Positions 21,313-21,411 of a DNA stretch of 21,411 nt are shown in pieces; position 1 is the stretch's first letter; every line of letters starts with the position of its first letter. The stretch lies in IMG/VR virus record IMGVR_UViG_3300030110_001330, positions 1 through 21,411 of that record; one strand, written 5' to 3'. A program made the position numbers and the translations under genes. The stretch comes from a virus. The notes under the pieces are model-generated. The model was not told the DNA's origin, searched no databases, and saw nothing but the letters and a program-made list of their open reading frames with translations.

Positions 21313-21411
21313 TTATGCTATTCTTAGAATTGCAGCAGTTGATTCAGCGGCAGGGAATGTAATAGTAAACGTTCCTGAAGTTGAAGTTTTAACCGCACCA
21401 AAATCTAATAC
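21313..21411 (-). CDS. Fibre-type virion protein, C-terminal end (partial)
   Basis: The window ends inside a gene read on the minus strand. The last 32 residues are visible (VLDFGAVKTSTSGTFTITF, then PAAESTAAILRIA) and end with TAA at 21313-21315. The alternating Thr/Ser-rich strands and the final ILRIA are typical of the C-termini of marine phage fibre or tail proteins. The stop codon merges with the ribosome binding site of the next gene (TAAGGAG), so the two are in one operon. Nothing can be said about the rest of the protein. Confidence 0.62.
   Translation of the reverse strand, partial: VLDFGAVKTSTSGTFTITFPAAESTAAILRIA

Noticed and set aside
1-21411. tRNA genes, CRISPR arrays, integrase or attachment sites.
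   Set aside because: No cloverleaf-like segment, regular spaced repeat array or recombinase motif was found by reading; a covariance-model search was not possible.

Overview
The window is a stretch of an AT-rich bacteriophage genome. It contains no rRNA, tRNA, integrase, insertion sequence or CRISPR array that I can recognise. It begins inside a family A DNA polymerase gene and ends inside a fibre-like virion gene. The gene content suggests a short-tailed (podovirus-like) marine phage: ejection/internal-virion-type proteins, a tail hub or stabilisation-type protein, and fibre proteins with the N-terminal style common in marine phages. The low GC and very compact genes would suit a phage of SAR11-like bacteria, but the host is inference. 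Terminase, portal, major capsid and lysis enzymes are not in the window.

Layout. (1) 1-1025, plus strand: the end of DNA polymerase I, a PD-(D/E)XK-type nuclease and a small secreted-type protein. (2) 1022-9418, minus strand: one tight operon read right to left. It runs from a cationic membrane-active-looking protein through a Gln/Ala-rich protein and a hydrophobic-headed protein to a 1330-residue internal virion protein, then an Arg-rich protein and a small membrane protein. These look like virion and genome-ejection proteins. (3) 9419-9556: a divergent control region with a good minus-strand promoter, overlapping palindromes, and a leader that can fold in two mutually exclusive ways around the ribosome binding site. 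(4) 9557-16976, plus strand: three 2-oxoglutarate/Fe(II)-oxygenase-like proteins, a DUF6065-like protein, a GT-A-type glycosyltransferase, a large tail protein, several small virion proteins and a fourth oxygenase. (5) 16977-21411, minus strand: fibre-like proteins (one with a complete cupredoxin copper-ligand set), a DGSGN-repeat protein, a fifth oxygenase and a small coiled-coil protein.

How the parts may work together. The leftmost genes replicate and process DNA. Blocks 2, 4 and 5 mostly build the virion. Set among the virion genes is an unusually dense chemical-modification group of five oxygenase-like proteins of at least three sequence types plus a glycosyltransferase. A reasonable but unproven model is that they modify phage structural proteins or host surface molecules, for example by hydroxylation followed by glycosylation.

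Genes are packed with 1-14 base overlaps. Both convergent strand switches (about 1023 and 16976) have no intergenic space at all. One real gene of 55 residues (15623-15790) is easily missed, and one oxygenase (16142-16738) seems to begin at a non-AUG codon.
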